Source: Mycobacterium sp. Aquia_216 (lineage in GTDB: Bacteria; Actinomycetota; Actinomycetes; Mycobacteriales; Mycobacteriaceae). From it: DNA of 64,000 nt. The notes under the pieces were generated by a model, which saw only the letters and a program-made list of their open reading frames with translations, had not been told where the DNA came from and ran no database searches. The stretch covers positions 2,852,001-2,916,000 of the forward strand of contig NZ_CP113529.1 of NCBI RefSeq assembly GCF_026723865.1, given 5' to 3'. A program made the translations under genes and the position numbers. Within the stretch, counting starts at the first letter, position 1. Every line of letters begins with the position of its first letter. This document shows, one piece after another, positions 62,863 through 64,000 of this stretch.

Positions 62863-63405
62863 TCAGGTTTGCGGCCGAGTCCCCAGGGTCTCGTGGAATA
62901 GCGCGTTGCGCAGTGCGAGTTCTCTCGGATCGCTGACCAGGTGGAAACCCAGCCTGTTCATCACGTAGCCGTCACCGATGCCGGTGTCTGGATCGGCGAA
63001 CCCGAACGAGCCGCCCGCTCCCGGTGTCCCAAAGGCGTTGTCGGACGAGCCGAACATGCACAGCGCGATGGGTTTGTTGAATCCCAGCGAAAACGTCGTG
63101 TCAACGTGTAACACCTTGTCGCGCAACCCTTCTGTCGGTGGCCGCGCGGGCTTGTGCAGGGCGTCGAGGGTAGCGGCGGTCAACCCGAGCTATCCCCGCG
63201 GCGAACAGGAGTGACGGCGCCGCCAGGTCGAACGGGTTGAACAAGGCCAGCACAAACCGCGACGGCATGGTGTTGAGATGCAGCAGCAGTTGAGGAAAGG
63301 ACCAGGCATTCAGGCAATGCCTTTGGTGGTCGAGAACACGTTGACCAGGGTGTCCTGTTCGAAACCCACCTCGGCCATCGGCTCCGGCGGTACGCCTCGG
63401 ACGGT
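62863..63405 (-). pseudogene. degenerate serine hydrolase (β-lactamase/EstB-like family)
   Basis: Three pieces in different frames. The N-terminal piece (about 63311–63400) reads FEQDTLVNVFSTTKGIA with the SxxK nucleophile motif STTK, then stops. The middle piece (63184–63310) reads LLHLNTMPSRFVLALFNPFDLA, as in this family. The C-terminal piece (62863–63183) is a 106-codon frame with FSLGFNKPIALCMFGSSDN, FGTPGAGGSFGFADP and GDGYVMNRLGFHL, containing the H/GxG-type GAGGSFGF motif. The internal active-site Tyr region is missing, so a deletion plus frameshift destroyed the gene. No intact product is possible. Confidence 0.7.
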
Positions 63406-63536
63406 CGGCTCGGTGTTGTCGAACCCGTTGCGTCCGGATCGATGCCGATCGGCGTCGCCGATCCGCAGACGCCTGCGGTCAGCCGGTTGGGGGACTAGAC
63501 AACACTTGTCTTTCGTACGGGCGAGCGGGCGCGGCC

Positions 63537-64000
63537 TCAGAGCCCTTGCTGTCCCAGCCAGGATTTGATCCGTTCCGCAACATCCGCCCATCCGGGTTCG
63601 ATCATCAGCTCGTGTCCCATGCCGGGCATGAAGACGGGTTCTGTGTGATAGGCCTTGGCGGTCCGGCGCACGTCGTTCTGGTTGTATATCCAATCCTTTT
63701 CGCCACCGATGACAAGCACGGGTGTGCTGACTTTTTTTGTCCGCACCAGATTGCCGGCCACCATGTCGAAGAAGATCGCGCGATCGCTATCGGATTGAAG
63801 CCGCGCTGCGAAGGCGGCAGCGAGATCGTCGTCGGCCTTGTCGCCGAAAAAGAGTTCCCGGGCGCCCGCCGGTGAGGACCCGTACAAGTGAGCGGGCTTG
63901 CCGGTAAGCGAGAACTTGGTGCAGCGCCAGGGATGCCGGGCTATCGACCGAAGCAGTGAACGCATCTGCCCTCGCGGTGGTGCCGACCCCATGAGTACGG
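63537..64000 (-). CDS. alpha/beta hydrolase, N-terminus beyond the window edge
   Basis: C-terminal ~154 residues of an alpha/beta hydrolase fold protein; the frame is still open at base 64000. The catalytic acid is in VLVIGGEKDWIYNQ and the catalytic His in FMPGMGHELMIEPGW, spaced as in the family; the nucleophile-serine region should lie outside the window (VLMGSAPPRG follows that region in many homologs). A lid helical region precedes the acid. It is on the same strand as the broken serine hydrolase gene, 130 bases upstream of its remains. Substrate unknown. Confidence 0.85.
   Translation of the reverse strand, partial: VLMGSAPPRGQMRSLLRSIARHPWRCTKFSLTGKPAHLYGSSPAGARELFFGDKADDDLAAAFAARLQSDSDRAIFFDMVAGNLVRTKKVSTPVLVIGGEKDWIYNQNDVRRTAKAYHTEPVFMPGMGHELMIEPGWADVAERIKSWLGQQGL

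Overview
The window is high-GC DNA from a Mycobacterium. Two things point there: the gene order gmd–fcl … CMD protein–NMO–Rv1535-like–ileS–dinX–ansA–lspA–rluD-like–lprI–glbN–SDR–SDR–dnaE1 … plsB1–DDN-like–ilvA follows the M. tuberculosis Rv1511–Rv1559 block as I remember it, and an mmpS/mmpL/mbtH/NRPS cluster of the glycopeptidolipid (GPL) type is inserted in it. M. tuberculosis makes no GPL, so this is a nontuberculous, GPL-producing species, plausibly of or near the M. avium complex. Species is inference; no rRNA is present.

Layout. 1–1754: end of a GDP-mannose 4,6-dehydratase gene and a complete GDP-L-fucose synthase gene, a GDP-deoxysugar supply. 1765–4240 (minus): drrA-drrB-drrC-type ABC exporter with 4-nt overlaps. 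4596–11024 (minus): one mmpS and two tandem mmpL genes. 11025–11862: an 838-base divergent control region. 11863–30079 (plus): mbtH, mps1 and mps2, a four-module peptide synthetase ordered C-A-T-E / C-A-T-E / C // A-T-E / C-A-T-R. It fits synthesis of an N-acylated X-D, X-D, X-D, X-ol tetrapeptide; pocket residues agree with D-Phe–D-allo-Thr–D-Ala–L-alaninol. 30109–30987 (minus): a family 2 glycosyltransferase. These genes together describe assembly, sugar supply and export of a cell-surface GPL.

31316–61034 is mostly core genome. It includes two RNA regulators within 1 kb: an M-box (Mg2+) leader at about 33232–33393 before a small Rv1535-like gene, with a 26-codon ORF in the same leader, and a translational T-box at about 34014–34219 before ileS. 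Then come housekeeping genes (ileS, dinX, ansA, lspA, pseudouridine synthase, lprI, glbN, two SDRs, dnaE1, plsB1, ilvA) interspersed with methyltransferases, a PPOX/MerR divergent pair, a decayed Rv1546-like gene and several palindromic intergenic elements.

61057–64000 is accessory: LysR/SDR divergent pair, a broken serine hydrolase gene and the end of an alpha/beta hydrolase gene that leaves the window. No tRNA, rRNA, CRISPR array, insertion sequence or phage gene was seen. The clearest items for a second look are the M-box leader with its small ORF, the palindromic repeat family flanking ileS, the 14-codon ORF overlapping plsB1, the near-identical tracts shared by the three epimerization domains, and the clean fission of the synthetase at the C3/A3 linker.
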